Assembly (NCBI GenBank): GCA_029204045.2
Contig: JAQNDB010000320.1
Span: 1 to 64,000 of the forward strand
From: Tillandsia leiboldiana
Lineage: Eukaryota > Streptophyta > Magnoliopsida > Poales > Bromeliaceae
DNA: 64,000 nucleotides
Direction: 5' to 3'
Shown here one piece after another: positions 32,989 to 43,832 of this stretch. The position numbers and the translations under genes are program-made. Under the pieces are notes generated by a model, which was not told the DNA's origin, made no database searches, and saw only the letters and a program-made list of their open reading frames with translations. Position 1 is the first letter of the stretch. Each line of letters opens with the position of its first letter.

Positions 32989-35900
32989 TGTCACGCCCCG
33001 GGGTCGAAACTGCGACCCGGGCTCGCCAACAGATCCACCACCTATGCCAAACCCGCATAGGCGAAGCGTCCTACCTGCAAAAAGAGCTACGGCTAACAGA
33101 TATCAGAGCTAAAAGATAAAACTGTTATAGAAATAAAATCAACCACTGTACAACTGAAGATAAAATAACAAGGTCCATCTCCCAAAAAAAAATGATGATC
33201 ATATAATAACCTCGAGTACAAAACTCATAGCTCAACAGGGAGATATCTCAAATAAAACATCAGTGTACAAGCTCTCAATACATCATATCCTCACTACATC
33301 AGTCTCTCAAAAGAGGAAATAAATACCAATCTACCGACTATACTGAAGATCTCCTCCAAAGGGGGTACCGCTACTCTCCAAAGATGGGTCTGGATCTAGC
33401 TCGCTACTCCCTCACCACGCACAGCAACCACAGAACGGCAACACCCGCCAAGACTCTGCAAAACAAAGGAGAGAAAGGACAAAAAGGGGGAAAAACCCCC
33501 GACGGGCGTGAGAACTACGCAAAAAGGGAGTTCTCAGTGGGTATCGCCACTAGGCCCGACGATCTGCCCACCAAGACCACTAGAGGCAAAAGATAACTAA
33601 TGCAGTAAGACTTAAAGAAGAAGCAGAAGACACTCTACAGCTACCATGCCTCTATCTGAATGCTCAAATGGGGAAACTCTGATAAATATATGCAACACTC
33701 GCACACGAGGTGCTCAATCGACCCAATCGAGCTGACTGCCACATCGGGTCCAGTCAAACCTGCGCCCACCTACAACCACCTCCCGCTGACAGGCAGGAAT
33801 TACGTAGGGCGTCCAAACGGACTAACTCGCTATTGAGTAGTGGCTCATGCAGGCTATAGTCATAATCCATGCTCTCTCTCTCAGAACGGATAGACTCAAG
33901 ATGCTCAACCTCTCACACAATGGTCAAAGAACCCACAACGACCACGGGACCATCGTCAAACCCCGAACGATTCCCAACAATACTAGCACTGGTCTAAACA
34001 CAGCTACTAGACTCCACTCGGTCCCCCAGGCACGAGTGTAACAAAAAGTATCTGCCTGAATAAACCCAATCGATAGACCAGTAATCACTGGTACTGCCTG
34101 CTCTGCTGTCGAACTCAAGAACCCCGCATGGTGCCCGGCGCTCACACCGTGGAAAGCCTACTCCGGAGTGGCACTCGAGGGGAGCGACCCACACGAGTAA
34201 AGTATCACTGTGTCAAGTATCACGGTATCGAGTATCTCTGTAACCACTGTCTCATAATAGCAGGACTGGATCAAGACTATGATCAAAGTGGGAAACTCCG
34301 TCCACTAACAAAACCCCGATCCGATGCAATAGTACTCAAAAAGTGGGAAACACCATCCACTAGAACAAATCTGATACCCAATCTGATGCAATAGTCAACA
34401 TCCGGTCAACCGCCCAAAGTCCGCGGTCACCGCAATAACCCACAACCCACAATTGGGTAAAATAATCAAGATCCGGTCAACCGCCTACTGTCCGCGGTTG
34501 CCGCAATAACCCACAATCCAACATCAAGCACACCCTGTCTCTGACCCTAAGGTCCCAGCTACACTATCCCAAACCTCTGCTCGAACCCGAGCAACATGAC
34601 TCAAAAGTCTAAATAAAAAGGAGAAAGAAAGCAATCATGGTTTCTCCTAAGTCAAATCCCAAAAGATAGTGTATCAGTAAAAGATGGCCTAACTATATGT
34701 CCATACACATATGTCCATACAAGCATGCATTTGTCCTCAAGAAGGATAAAAAAAATAAACCTCATGCCAGAATTAGCAATGGCCATACCTGTCCATGATT
34801 TTCGATCCATAATCACTCCTTGGAGTAGAACCTGCACATAACTACAAAATCCTATCCCATTGTATAAACCAGCCTCATAAAAGGGTTATATGCTAACATG
34901 GCATGATAATTAATCATATAGGGTAACCTTGCCTCAGGTAAGCTTCCACTAATCATCAACCTAAATGTCTGATTAATACCATCGTCATAATATGAATAAT
35001 TAACTTGCAATTCCCATAAATCAACATTGTTAAGCTTACCAATCAATCCCAGGTATTGTACCCTACACCTGCATGCAATTCTAACATATAGAGTTAGAGA
35101 ACCGTCCACCGGTTCTCGGAACAAAGCACCCACCTGAAAAGCTGACTGTCCAAAGCCCAACAGCTGAAAACACCAGATAACTCTAATCCCTTGCTCCAAT
35201 AAGTTCAGCACACCCGTAACTCTCCTGGCACAATACAAAGTCCACTATTACACATACATTCCAAAATCTGCTCTCACACACACACACAACAACAGTCCCA
35301 GAAATGCTTAATTTTCACCTGCAGCAAGAGCCCCGAAAATTCCCAGAAAAATATCACCGCGATCCTCGCGTCGATAGCTTCGCAACGGTAGCTTGCACGC
35401 CCTAATCTGAGTTCGGTAAGCCAAGATATAAATTCGACAAGGTGGTACACTCAAAAGATTTCAGCACAAAAGACTGTAGCACTGTACACAGAGAAACAGT
35501 GATTCTCACCTCTGATGAAATCTCAGAAAAATCCAAGAAAAATACGAGCGCGTTCCTTGCGATCTGTAGTTGAAAAAGTTGTATAAGCTCGTTTCCGGCT
35601 GACGCTTGTGCGCAAAGATATGGCCAAAACACCTCAATGCTGCCCCACAATTCCACACAGAAAAAGAGTCACAGTGTCACCTCGGGATCCGTGCCATAAA
35701 CTCGAAACGGAAAAGCGTGATAAATACAAAAGATGAAGCCCTACCTCTTAGGAGTCTGTCGGCGCAAGAATCACAGAAAAAGGATCTCGGGGTAGCCCAG
35801 GGGAGCCAAAACACTGCTGCTGCGACGAAGGGGAACACAGGAGATACAACGTCGCGCCGGGCCGTAAAATCCAGAACCTCGGGATGCGTGCTCCTAAAAT

Positions 35901-37045
35901 CGTAGAACTTGGCAGGAAGATCAAGAATTAAGAGATGAACAAGTCTTCTTCAAGGTGCTCGGGCAGAAGATGCGCGGGTTGAGAGAAAAGAGCCAAAGAA
36001 GAAGGCTCGGGTGCTATTTATAGGCAGCAGAAAACAATTGGAAAAATTCCCCTTGTGTCCGATTTTTCGGGCGCCCGAAATCTTTCGGGCGCACACAGTG
36101 CGGCCCGGCCCAGAACTTTCGGGCACGCACAGTACGGCCCAGTCCAAAATGCTCCGTCGGACGGGATCCCGGCTTCGTCCGACCCGCCCCAGCGCCCGCC
36201 ACGTGTCCCCCGAACACGCTGCAGCTGTGCAAGCCACCGCTGAGAGCGCCACGTGTCCCTGCCCGCGTCAACGCGGTAGGTGGCGCCCGCGAATCAGCGG
36301 GCGCCACGTGGCACTGCCCACGTCGCCCGCGCCTGCCCCGCGTACGGCCACCTGCCCGCGGTACGGCCACCTGCCCCGGTCAACTGCCCCGCGCGTTGCG
36401 TGGACCGCGCGCACAACACCGAACCAATAACCATCTGCCACGTGTCCACCCGGTTCACCGTGCACCCGGGCCCAAGTTTCGTGGACCGCGCCTGCTGCAC
36501 CGGCCAACAGGAAAGCGCCACGTGGCCCGCTCCCGGCGCACGCCCTCCGCGGTGGACCGCGCACCTGCCCGCGCCCTCAGCGCCTGCCCGCGGCCGCTAG
36601 CCGCCTGCCCGAGCGCCTTCCGCCGCTGCCCGCCGCCGCCAGCCGCCGCCGGCGATCGCCGGAAACACTGTTCCGGCGATGAACAGTATAATTACTGTAG
36701 CAAGCTCCGAAAAATACAAGTAAACAGCCCATCTTGACCGTTTTCGCGCGCTGATTCCAAATCCGGCGTCCATTTTGCCAAATTCCAATCCTATAAATTG
36801 CCGGAGGCTCCCGAAAAGGTATTTTTAATCCGAATTTCACGCCGAGCCTAAATTTGATATCCACTCTGCGCGTAAACTCTTCTAAACATCCGACGGGGTC
36901 CCCCGATTACCCACGTGGTCCATTTTAAGCCCCGAGTCCATCTCTTGTGTCCAAATTGGCGCGCGAACACCGCCGACATGCCACGTAGGCTTCCAGAAGC
37001 TGCTGGTCACACTGTAGAAGCCCTGCAAAGATCCGGGTCACCACA
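32989..37045 (-). repeat. LARD-A right (5') LTR, uninterrupted
   Basis: 4,057 bp, TGTCACGCC...CACCACA. Carries a TATA box at 36014-36023 and six CACGTG motifs at 36200, 36250, 36305, 36439, 36519 and 36912. A perfect 11-bp inverted repeat spans 36280-36307 and a second hairpin spans 36667-36687. It shows what the left LTR looked like before LARD-B inserted. Confidence 0.93.
36014..36023 (-). promoter_or_regulatory. LARD-A 5' LTR TATA box
   Basis: Minus strand CTATAAATAG, followed by a CT-rich leader-like stretch. This is the copy that would drive transcription of LARD-A. Confidence 0.65.
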
Positions 37046-37050
37046 CGTAC
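37046..37050. other. LARD-A target site duplication, right
   Basis: CGTAC, pair of 13965-13969. Confidence 0.92.
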
Positions 37051-39329
37051 CATGCTCGCGGTGCTTGTTTTAAACCGTAAAGAGCCTTTTTCAAACGAAA
37101 AACATGGTTAGGTAGTTTACAGTCTACAAAACCTTTCGGTTGAGCCACATAAACTTCCTCATTTAAAACCCCATTTAAAAACGCGCTCTTAACGTCCATT
37201 TGAAACAATTTTATTTTAAAATGACAAGCTATCGCGAATAATATACGAATGGACTCGAGTCTAGCTACAGGGGCGAAAGTTTCATCAAAGTCTATACCTT
37301 CTACTTGAGAGTAGCCTTGAGCAACTAAACGTGCTTTGTTCCTGATGATGGTACCATCTTCATTTTTCTTATTCTTGAAAATCCATTTGGTACCTATCAC
37401 ATTGTGTTGCTTTGGAGGCTTTGTTAATTCCCAGACTTTGTTTCGCTCAAACTGATGGAGCTCTTCCTGCATTGCTTTAATCCAGTAGTCATCCTGAAGA
37501 GCTTCATCGATGTTCTTTGGTTCGATCAAGGAAACGTAGCAAGCGAATCCACAAACCAACTGTCTCCGAGTTTTGACTCCTTCTTGTGGGTCTCCAATGA
37601 TGTTTGATTCAGGATGATCCTTGGAGATGCGTAACGTTTGTTGTAACGGAGTACTCGGAGGTACATGAGATGATTCCTGCACATCAGATAAACTTGAAGA
37701 ACCATTAGATGCATCATTAATATTGGAAGTATTATCATGAGAAGATGCACTTACAGGAGTATCATCATCAAGAGAGATATCGAGGGTAGATTTTTCAGAT
37801 GCAAAGTGAAAAGCTTCATCTACTTTAACATTTATAGATTCTACGATCGTTTTAGATTCCATGTTAAATACCCGATATGCTCTGCTATTTGTAGAATAAC
37901 CCAAAAAGATCCCTTCGTCACTTCGAGAATCGAACTTACCAAGATTTTCGCGATCACGCAAAATAAAACATCGACTCCCAAAGATACGAAAGTATTTGAT
38001 ATCCGGTTTTCTACTAAACCACAGCTCATATGGTGTATTTAAAATTCCTGGGCGCAAATACACTCGATTAATGACATAGACAGCGGTGTTCATAGCCTCA
38101 GCCCAAAAATATAGCGGTAAATTCCGGCTATGAAGCATCACACGCGCCATCTCTTGAACAACCCTGTTTTTGCGCTCAACAACACCATTCTGCTGAGGTG
38201 TATAGGGTGCCGAGAATTCATGTTTTATGCCGTTGGAAGTGCAAAAATCAATGAATTTGGAATTAATGAATTCTCCACCTCTATCACTTCTAACACGAAT
38301 GATCTTTTCATTCTTTTCAATCATAATACGATGGCAAATCTCATGAAAAGAATCAAACGTATCAGCTTTCTCTTTTAAAAATGCTACCCATGAAAACCTA
38401 GAGAAATCATCAACCAATAAGAAAATATACCATTTACCTCCCAAAGATGGTTGACGGGTCGGCCCCATTAAATCCATGTGCAGTAATTCCAAGGGTCGTT
38501 TGGTACCAACGTGGTTCAGGTTCTTGTGTGCAGCCCTTGATTGTTTTCCCTTAAGACAACCTCCGCACACAATGTTGTTTTTAAATAGAAGTTTAGGAAC
38601 CCCCTTAACCACGTCTTTATTTGAAATCTTTGCTAGTTCTTTAAAATTTATGTGACCTAGTCTTTCATGCCAAAGTGTTTCATTATCCAAAGAAACTAGG
38701 TTACATTTTTCTGAAATTTTATTAGGAACAACATAGCAATTGTTTTCAGATCTAACCCCTTTTAAAAAGAAGACATGGTCCTTATCAGTTACAACACATT
38801 CAACAGATGAAAAGTTAACTGAAAAACCATTGTCGCAAAGTTGACTTATGCTAATGAGGTTAGTCTTAAGGCCATCAACAAATAACACGTTTTTCAAAAA
38901 TGGGCCATCTGGAATAGCTACTGTTCCTTTTCCAATAATTTTGGAAGATCGACCGTCTCCGAAAACAACGAGTCCTCCGGAGATTTTCTCAAAGTTTTGA
39001 AAACTATTTTTGTCACCGGTCATGTGACGGGAACAACCGCTATCCAGATACCAAGACAAATTATCATAAGCATGCAAGGAAACATTAGTAACAAGACAAG
39101 GGAAGGTTTCACCTTTGCGCACCCAAAACCTTTTGGAATGCGTCGGTAATGGTCATGAGGTTATTCTCCTAGGTGAAGGCGTCTTGTTAGATCGATTGCT
39201 TCTCCTTGATGATGTCGTCTTGTGCGGTGAACTACCAAGTCTCTTTTCCTTTGTATGATTTGCATTTGATTTCTGAGGAATCACCTTTTTGGTAGTCGTT
39301 GCAAGAAATGTCTGAGTTGAGCGTTTGGC
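37051..39329 (-). pseudogene. pol: SIR1 pol, N-terminal part (protease, integrase, start of RT)
   Basis: Copia order on the minus strand. A protease active-site block is WYLDSGCSRHMTG. A GAG-pre-integrase zinc region follows (H in WHERLGHINF, then CGGCLKGKQSR). The integrase D,D,E residues are in LHMDLMGP, VRSDRGGEF and TPQQNGVVERKNR. Then comes RT from VIGTKWIFKNK through KARLVAQGY to QMDVKSAFLNG and ALYGLKQAPRAWY, where LARD-A cuts in. The main open stretch is 37038-39122. A TGA at 39153-39155 lies just upstream in the same frame. The frame is continuous with gag (39330-41114), so gag-pol was a single frame. The rest of RT is at 12913-13969. Confidence 0.93.
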
Positions 39330-41114
39330 TCATGTCTTGCAATATCTCCTTATGTGCCCTGAAATACCACAACGAAAACATACCTTTGCGTTTGACGATC
39401 CTGAAGAGAAAGAACTAGGCTTGTTGTCGTTGTTTGTCGTGAATTCCGGTGTCGGAGGAGGAGATACCGACTGAGGCACAAAAACTGTCCCACTCGAACT
39501 TGGACTGTTTCTAGTTTGAGTGTACCCGAGACCGAACCGATTTGTTTGACCAAGACCAAGAAGCTTATCCAACTTACTCCTTCCAGAAGAAAATCTCTTT
39601 AAGTCATCCTTTAGTTGGAGAATGGTCTTTGTCATTTCCAGTTTATCTTGTTGGGCCTCGATGTAGAGCTTTGAGAAGTGATCCGCTTTATCCACTAGTT
39701 TTGTATGTTCCTTCTCAAAAAGCTCATTGGACTCTTGAAGGGAAACATTTGCTTTTATCAGATTATCCCTTTCCACTTCAAGATCGGTCGAGAGAGAAGT
39801 TACCCTTTTTACTTCTGCTTCGAGATCCTGTAATCTCCCTCTCAACCCCTTGTTTTGTTTAGCCAGTTTCTTTGAATCCCGTAAAAGTCTGTGGTAGGCT
39901 AAAACAAAATCTTCACCTTCAGAGTTACTTGATTCATCATCCGTTGCAGTTTTTTCAACCCGGGAGGAGTTGGACAATGAATCTGAAGTACTTGCCATTA
40001 AGCACATGAAGGGCGAAGATGTGGACGCGTGGAATGCCGTTGCTCTTTCTTCTTCATCACTTGAGGATGACTCATTTGACGTTGAGTTGTCATCCCAGGT
40101 GACGACTTGCATCGCTTTCTTCTTTGATGGATTCTTAGTTGGACACTCCGTTGAGATATGGCCGTATCCTCGGCACTTGAAGCATTGGACTTGTCCTTCT
40201 GAACTTTTCTTATCCTTCGAAAAGTTCTCTTGCTTTCTTGACTTGTAACTTTAAATACCCTTGCCTTTCTTCGACTTTCCGAAGGATGGAGTTTTACTTG
40301 AATTACCCCTTCGAAAGTTGCGGCGAAACTTCCTTGTCAAGAGAGCGAGCTGCTTCTCAAATTCCTCCATAGATAGGTTCTCGTCATCGTCTGAGGAGGA
40401 TGAATCCGTGTCTTCTTCCTTTGTTGTTTTCAAAGCATAACCTGAAGACTTAGAAGAGGATGCCTTTCCCGAAAAATAGTTTGTAGTAAATGTCATTTCA
40501 TAAGTTTGTAATGAACCAACTAGTTCTTCTACACGTATTTCGTCCGGGTGTTTAATAGTTTCAATGGTTGTAACCTTTGGGCGAAATCGTTCAGGAAGAG
40601 TTCTTAAGATCTTTCTTACAACCTTAAATTCTGGAATCTTCTCTCCCAGGTTAGCACATGAGTTTACGATGTCTTGCAATCGTGTATAGTAGTCCGTGAA
40701 AGATTCATTTTCTGCCATGAAAATAGAGTCAAATCTGCTCGTAAGCATTTGCAGCTTTTGAATCTTCACGAGGTTAGTTCCCTCATGTGTAACCTGAAAA
40801 ACATCCCAGATTTCTTTCGCAGTCTCACATGCCGAGACGCGAGAGAATTCAGTTTGAGATAAGGCATTAAAAATAACATTAATTCCCTTGCCATTGTAAG
40901 GAGATGAATCTAACTCTTCCTTGGTCCACTTCGACCTAGGTTTGATGGTGCGAACATCAGCAATAATTTCAGTTGGATTAGACCATCCTAATTCAATTGA
41001 TTGCCACACCCGTTCGTCGATGGAAATTAAAAAGGCTTTCATCCGTACTCTCCAGTACGCATAATTTGTTCCATCAAAGAATGGGGGTCTGTTGATGTTT
41101 CCACCTTCAACCAT
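39330..41114 (-). pseudogene. gag: SIR1 gag with an internal stop
   Basis: Starts MVEGGNINRPPFFDG, then WRVRMKAFL, ETAKEIWDVFQ and LTSRFDSIFM, typical of copia gag (UBN2 family). A TAA at 40251-40253 interrupts it after about 287 residues. The same frame continues through a first zinc knuckle CFKCRGYGHISTEC (about 40145-40186), an acidic/serine-rich and coiled-coil part (about 39500-39950), and a second knuckle CFRCGISGHIRRYC (about 39338-39379), ending at TGA 39330-39332. Both stops could arise from C-to-T changes (CAA to TAA, CGA to TGA). Alternatively the second could be a genuine gag/pol terminator. Confidence 0.88.
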
Positions 41115-41133
41115 TGTTTACAACCCTATTCCC

Positions 41134-41145
41134 GCTCCGATACCA
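41134..41145 (-). promoter_or_regulatory. SIR1 primer binding site
   Basis: Minus strand TGGTATCGGAGC two bases from the LTR end; one mismatch from the usual TGGTATCAGAGC. Confidence 0.8.
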
Positions 41146-41450
41146 CTTGTTGGGTTATATGTAATAATGGATCTAAATAGGGGAAAAAACACCTAGAGGG
41201 GGGTGAATAGGTGTAAACAATAAACACTCAAAAAATCATTGCGCAATAAAAAACCCAATGCGGAAATATAAATGAACACGCAAGATTTTTACGTGGAAAA
41301 CTCCAAACCGGAGTAAAAAACCACGGGACCGATAACACGGTGAAATCCACTAGAATTAAACACGTACAAGGTGATATACCGTACTCACAGACGACTCAAC
41401 CTTTTCCATACGCTCCTAGTTGATCTTCTCCGCTCGCTCCGCAACGTGTC

Positions 41451-41627
41451 TCGAATCCACGATCTGCGTCCAACGCCGAATCCACGGCGTCCAACGTCGA
41501 GTCCACGATGTCTGACCGAATCCACGGTCTTCACCCAGTAGCACGCTTCGAATCCACGAACGTACCTCGCTCCGAATCCATGAGAGCGGTTGCACCTTGA
41601 ATCCACAAGGCCACGCGAGTCCACGCG
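41451..41627 (-). repeat. Stem-loop array, eight units (5' LTR copy)
   Basis: Same array as 8188-8347, plus an eighth unit CGCG-AGTCCA-CGCG (41614-41627) that is damaged in the other LTR. Units: 41451-41462, 41473-41490, 41494-41511, 41514-41529, 41547-41560, about 41567-41588, 41595-41610, 41614-41627. This is the copy that would be transcribed at the start of the element RNA. Confidence 0.85.
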
Positions 41628-41922
41628 CCGATTTTGGGGTAAATCGTTGTTTTTGGGTGGTGATGATCCGCCGAATACTTAGATCAAAGATAGATAGGAA
41701 ATACCATCTAAGTATTCATTAGTTTGATTCAACTCAAGATGTGAGTATGAAAACCTAGAATCAAACTAATTAATATAGATGAAGAAACATAGAGTAATAT
41801 CTAATGATTTCCTTTCTTCTCTATATGTGGATCTAGGGCCGTATATGATGATATTTGATTATGACGGCTCTATGTGGATTATCTGGATTTTTGGATTAAC
41901 CCTAGAAAAAGAATCATAGGGT

Positions 41923-41932
41923 CTATTTATAG
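41923..41932 (-). promoter_or_regulatory. SIR1 5' LTR TATA box
   Basis: CTATAAATAG on the minus strand, about 63 bp downstream of the palindrome cluster. Confidence 0.75.
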
Positions 41933-41995
41933 GTTAGAAACCCTAGGAAGAAGATAAGGATCAAAACTGTCGTTTCTGGAAATTTTTACGACGGC

Positions 41996-42216
41996 GATCC
42001 GGATCGGATTAGCTGTGATCCGGATCGTCGTAACGAGTCAGGCAATTCCAGAGAAACAGGGTTCGGGATCCGGATTGTAATGCACGATCCGGATCGTTCA
42101 TGTATTTCAGCAAATTCCTATGTTCGGGATCCGGATCGAAATGACTATGATCGGGATCGGATTTGCCAATGAACAAGCACCCTTCGGGATCCGGATTGGA
42201 CTGTCTGATCCGGATC
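41996..42216 (-). promoter_or_regulatory. GATCCGGATC cluster (5' LTR copy)
   Basis: Eight sites as in the 3' LTR, one mutated to GATCGGGATC near 42150. Confidence 0.8.
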
Positions 42217-42443
42217 CTGAACATGTCCCATGTCCAGTTCTTGATTTTTATGCGATAAAAAATTCTTCCAAGTGTTTCTACACTACAAGAAGTATTCGGA
42301 TCACCAAAAATATTTAGTTAAACTTACCTGATCCTTTTGAATTCTTCTTTCTTGAGATTGAGGTATATGATCCAAACTTCATTCATCTTCAATCTTCAAG
42401 ACTTAACACTTTCACGAAATGCGCCAAAACAAAATCCGTAACA

Positions 42444-42448
42444 GTAAT
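42444..42448. other. SIR1 target site duplication, right
   Basis: GTAAT, pair of 7881-7885; also at 611-615 in the duplicated segment. Confidence 0.9.
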
Positions 42449-43832
42449 CCCCCAGACCCTCCGGGGTCAGAAACCATATGCCAAAACTTATAAAGTGTGA
42501 GTTATGGTCCGCGAGGGGGACTTTTTGAGGCATATCGTTTCGGTGTCTGGAATTGCAGTGGATCCAAGGAGGATTGGATCAGGGATCAACTGGGCTCGAC
42601 CAACAGAGATGATGGAAATCCGAAGCTTCTTAGGACGGGCAGACCGCTACAGATGCCTCGTGGGAGGCCACTTCCCCAAATCGGCTAACCCAAAGGGGGG
42701 AGAGATACGTCTAGATGGCCCAGTGCCAGGAGGGCTTCAAGGGACTTAAAGACGAACACGCACAGGCGCCAGTGCTCACATTGCCGAAGCCCGGAAAGGA
42801 CTATAAGATTTAGTCTGACGAATCTCCAAGAGGATCTTGGGAGATCAAATAACGGACACGCGACTACGACTTGTGCGAGACAGAATGTCCTCGGAGCAAG
42901 ACGGAGTTTGTATGACTGACACAGATGATGTAATAAGGTGCCGGGGACGAATTTGTGTACCCGGTAAGCTAGAAATAAGGGAAGAAAGTCTAGCAAAGGT
43001 ATATAATACCTCCTATACCGTGCATCCCAGAGGTACAAAGAGGTGCATGGATCTGTGGCAGACCTTCTGGTGGCCCAAATCGGAAGAGCGACGCGGCACA
43101 AATTGTGGCGCAATATTGGCTGTGCCAACGGGTGAAAGCGAAACATCAGCGACCGGCGGGGGAAAGCAGACGTTTCGGCTACGAGGGAGGTAGTAGCAAG
43201 GAAGACCTCTTACAGAGAGTAATTTTGGCCACGACCCCAGAGGGACCCTTAGAAGTAATGCTTCGTACCTTCCTGCCCAATAAGGAGGTGAAGACTTAGT
43301 TGTCTTATTTGTTGGCTATTTAGTTAAGGGTTAAATAGGTCCAACTTCCTGCCTTGTGACAATAGACCCGAGGCGTTGTAACAGTATGCCTTGGACGTCC
43401 AGGTGAGGTGAGTCGGGCCAAGACCCGAGGCGTTGTAACAGTACGCCTTAGACGTCCAGGTGGGTTGAGTCAGGTCAAGATCGGTGGCGGTGTGACAGAA
43501 CGCCTTAAGTAAATGGGTTGCGTATTTCTTATAATTCGAGCATTTGGGATTGTTGGTTGGAGTCGACGACCCGACATTTGGGATTTCGGGGCACGTAGGC
43601 CCGGTGGCATACCGGTTGACGTTACTGCCAAACCTCGATACGGAGGCCGGCATGGGAGGAAAAGAAACTCCGCAACTGGACAATCCCTTACGTAAAGGTG
43701 TAATGGAGTAACCATGAGGAGCGCGAAGCGACTTGGGGACTCAAGACGAAAATGAAGGAAGTTTTCCCAGAATTGTTTAGCGAGGGTTGAGTTTAAGTTT
43801 CGAGGACGAAACTTTTTATAAAGTGTGAGCGG
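42449..43832 (+). pseudogene. pol: GYP3 RT-integrase-chromodomain relic
   Basis: About 42504-42650 reads FLRHIVSVSGIAVDPRRI and IRSFLGRADRY in broken frames, matching FLGHVVSASGVAVDPRKI and VRSFLGLAGYY of GYP2. About 42840-43080 reads LRLVRDRMS, RCRGRICVPGKLEI, TVHPRGTKRCMDLW and TFWWPK, the region before and at the integrase zinc domain. About 43600-43720 reads GPVAYRLTLLPNL, then WTIPYVKV and SNHE from the chromodomain. RNase H and the integrase catalytic core are essentially absent. It is a chromovirus related to GYP2, long inactive. Confidence 0.82.
43364..43504 (+). repeat. 57-bp tandem repeat
   Basis: Units start at 43364, 43421 and 43478 (AGACCCGAGGCGTTGTAACA and variants); two full units and a partial one. 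Confidence 0.8.

Larger units (their letters stand above)
13970..37045 (-). mobile_element. LARD-A, large non-autonomous gypsy derivative
   Basis: Element with 4.06-kb LTRs (left LTR split as 13970-17118 plus 28631-29547; right LTR 32989-37045) and a 3.44-kb interior (29548-32988) without intact genes. PBS at 32969-32981 and PPT at 29548-29561 show it runs on the minus strand. Long LTRs around a short noncoding interior are the definition of LARDs. About 36 substitutions per 4 kb separate the LTRs (hand count). The left LTR was later hit by LARD-B. The interior holds colinear relics of gypsy protease, RT and chromodomain, described separately. Confidence 0.9.
7886..42443 (-). mobile_element. 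SIR1, Sirevirus-type Ty1/copia element
   Basis: Minus-strand element with two 1,296-bp LTRs (7886-9181 and 41148-42443) and GTAAT target duplications. Without the 23-kb nested insertion (13970-37045) and its duplicated target it is about 11.5 kb. Order on the minus strand: LTR, PBS, gag, protease, integrase, RT-RNase H, env-like ORF, PPT, LTR. This is copia order (integrase before RT). The env-like ORF after pol, repeated PPT-like tracts and the SRHMTG protease context point to the Sirevirus (SIRE/Maximus) lineage. About 22 substitutions per 1,296 bp separate the LTRs by my count. Gag-pol has three stops, so the copy is not autonomous. Confidence 0.93.
41148..42443 (-). repeat. SIR1 5' LTR
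   Basis: 1,296 bp, pair of 7886-9181. It contains the hairpin array (41451-41627), the TATA box (41923-41932) and the GATCCGGATC cluster (41996-42216). Confidence 0.92.

Noticed and set aside
37737..38042. Plus-strand ORFs opposite SIR1 integrase
   Set aside because: Shadows of the minus-strand pol frame.
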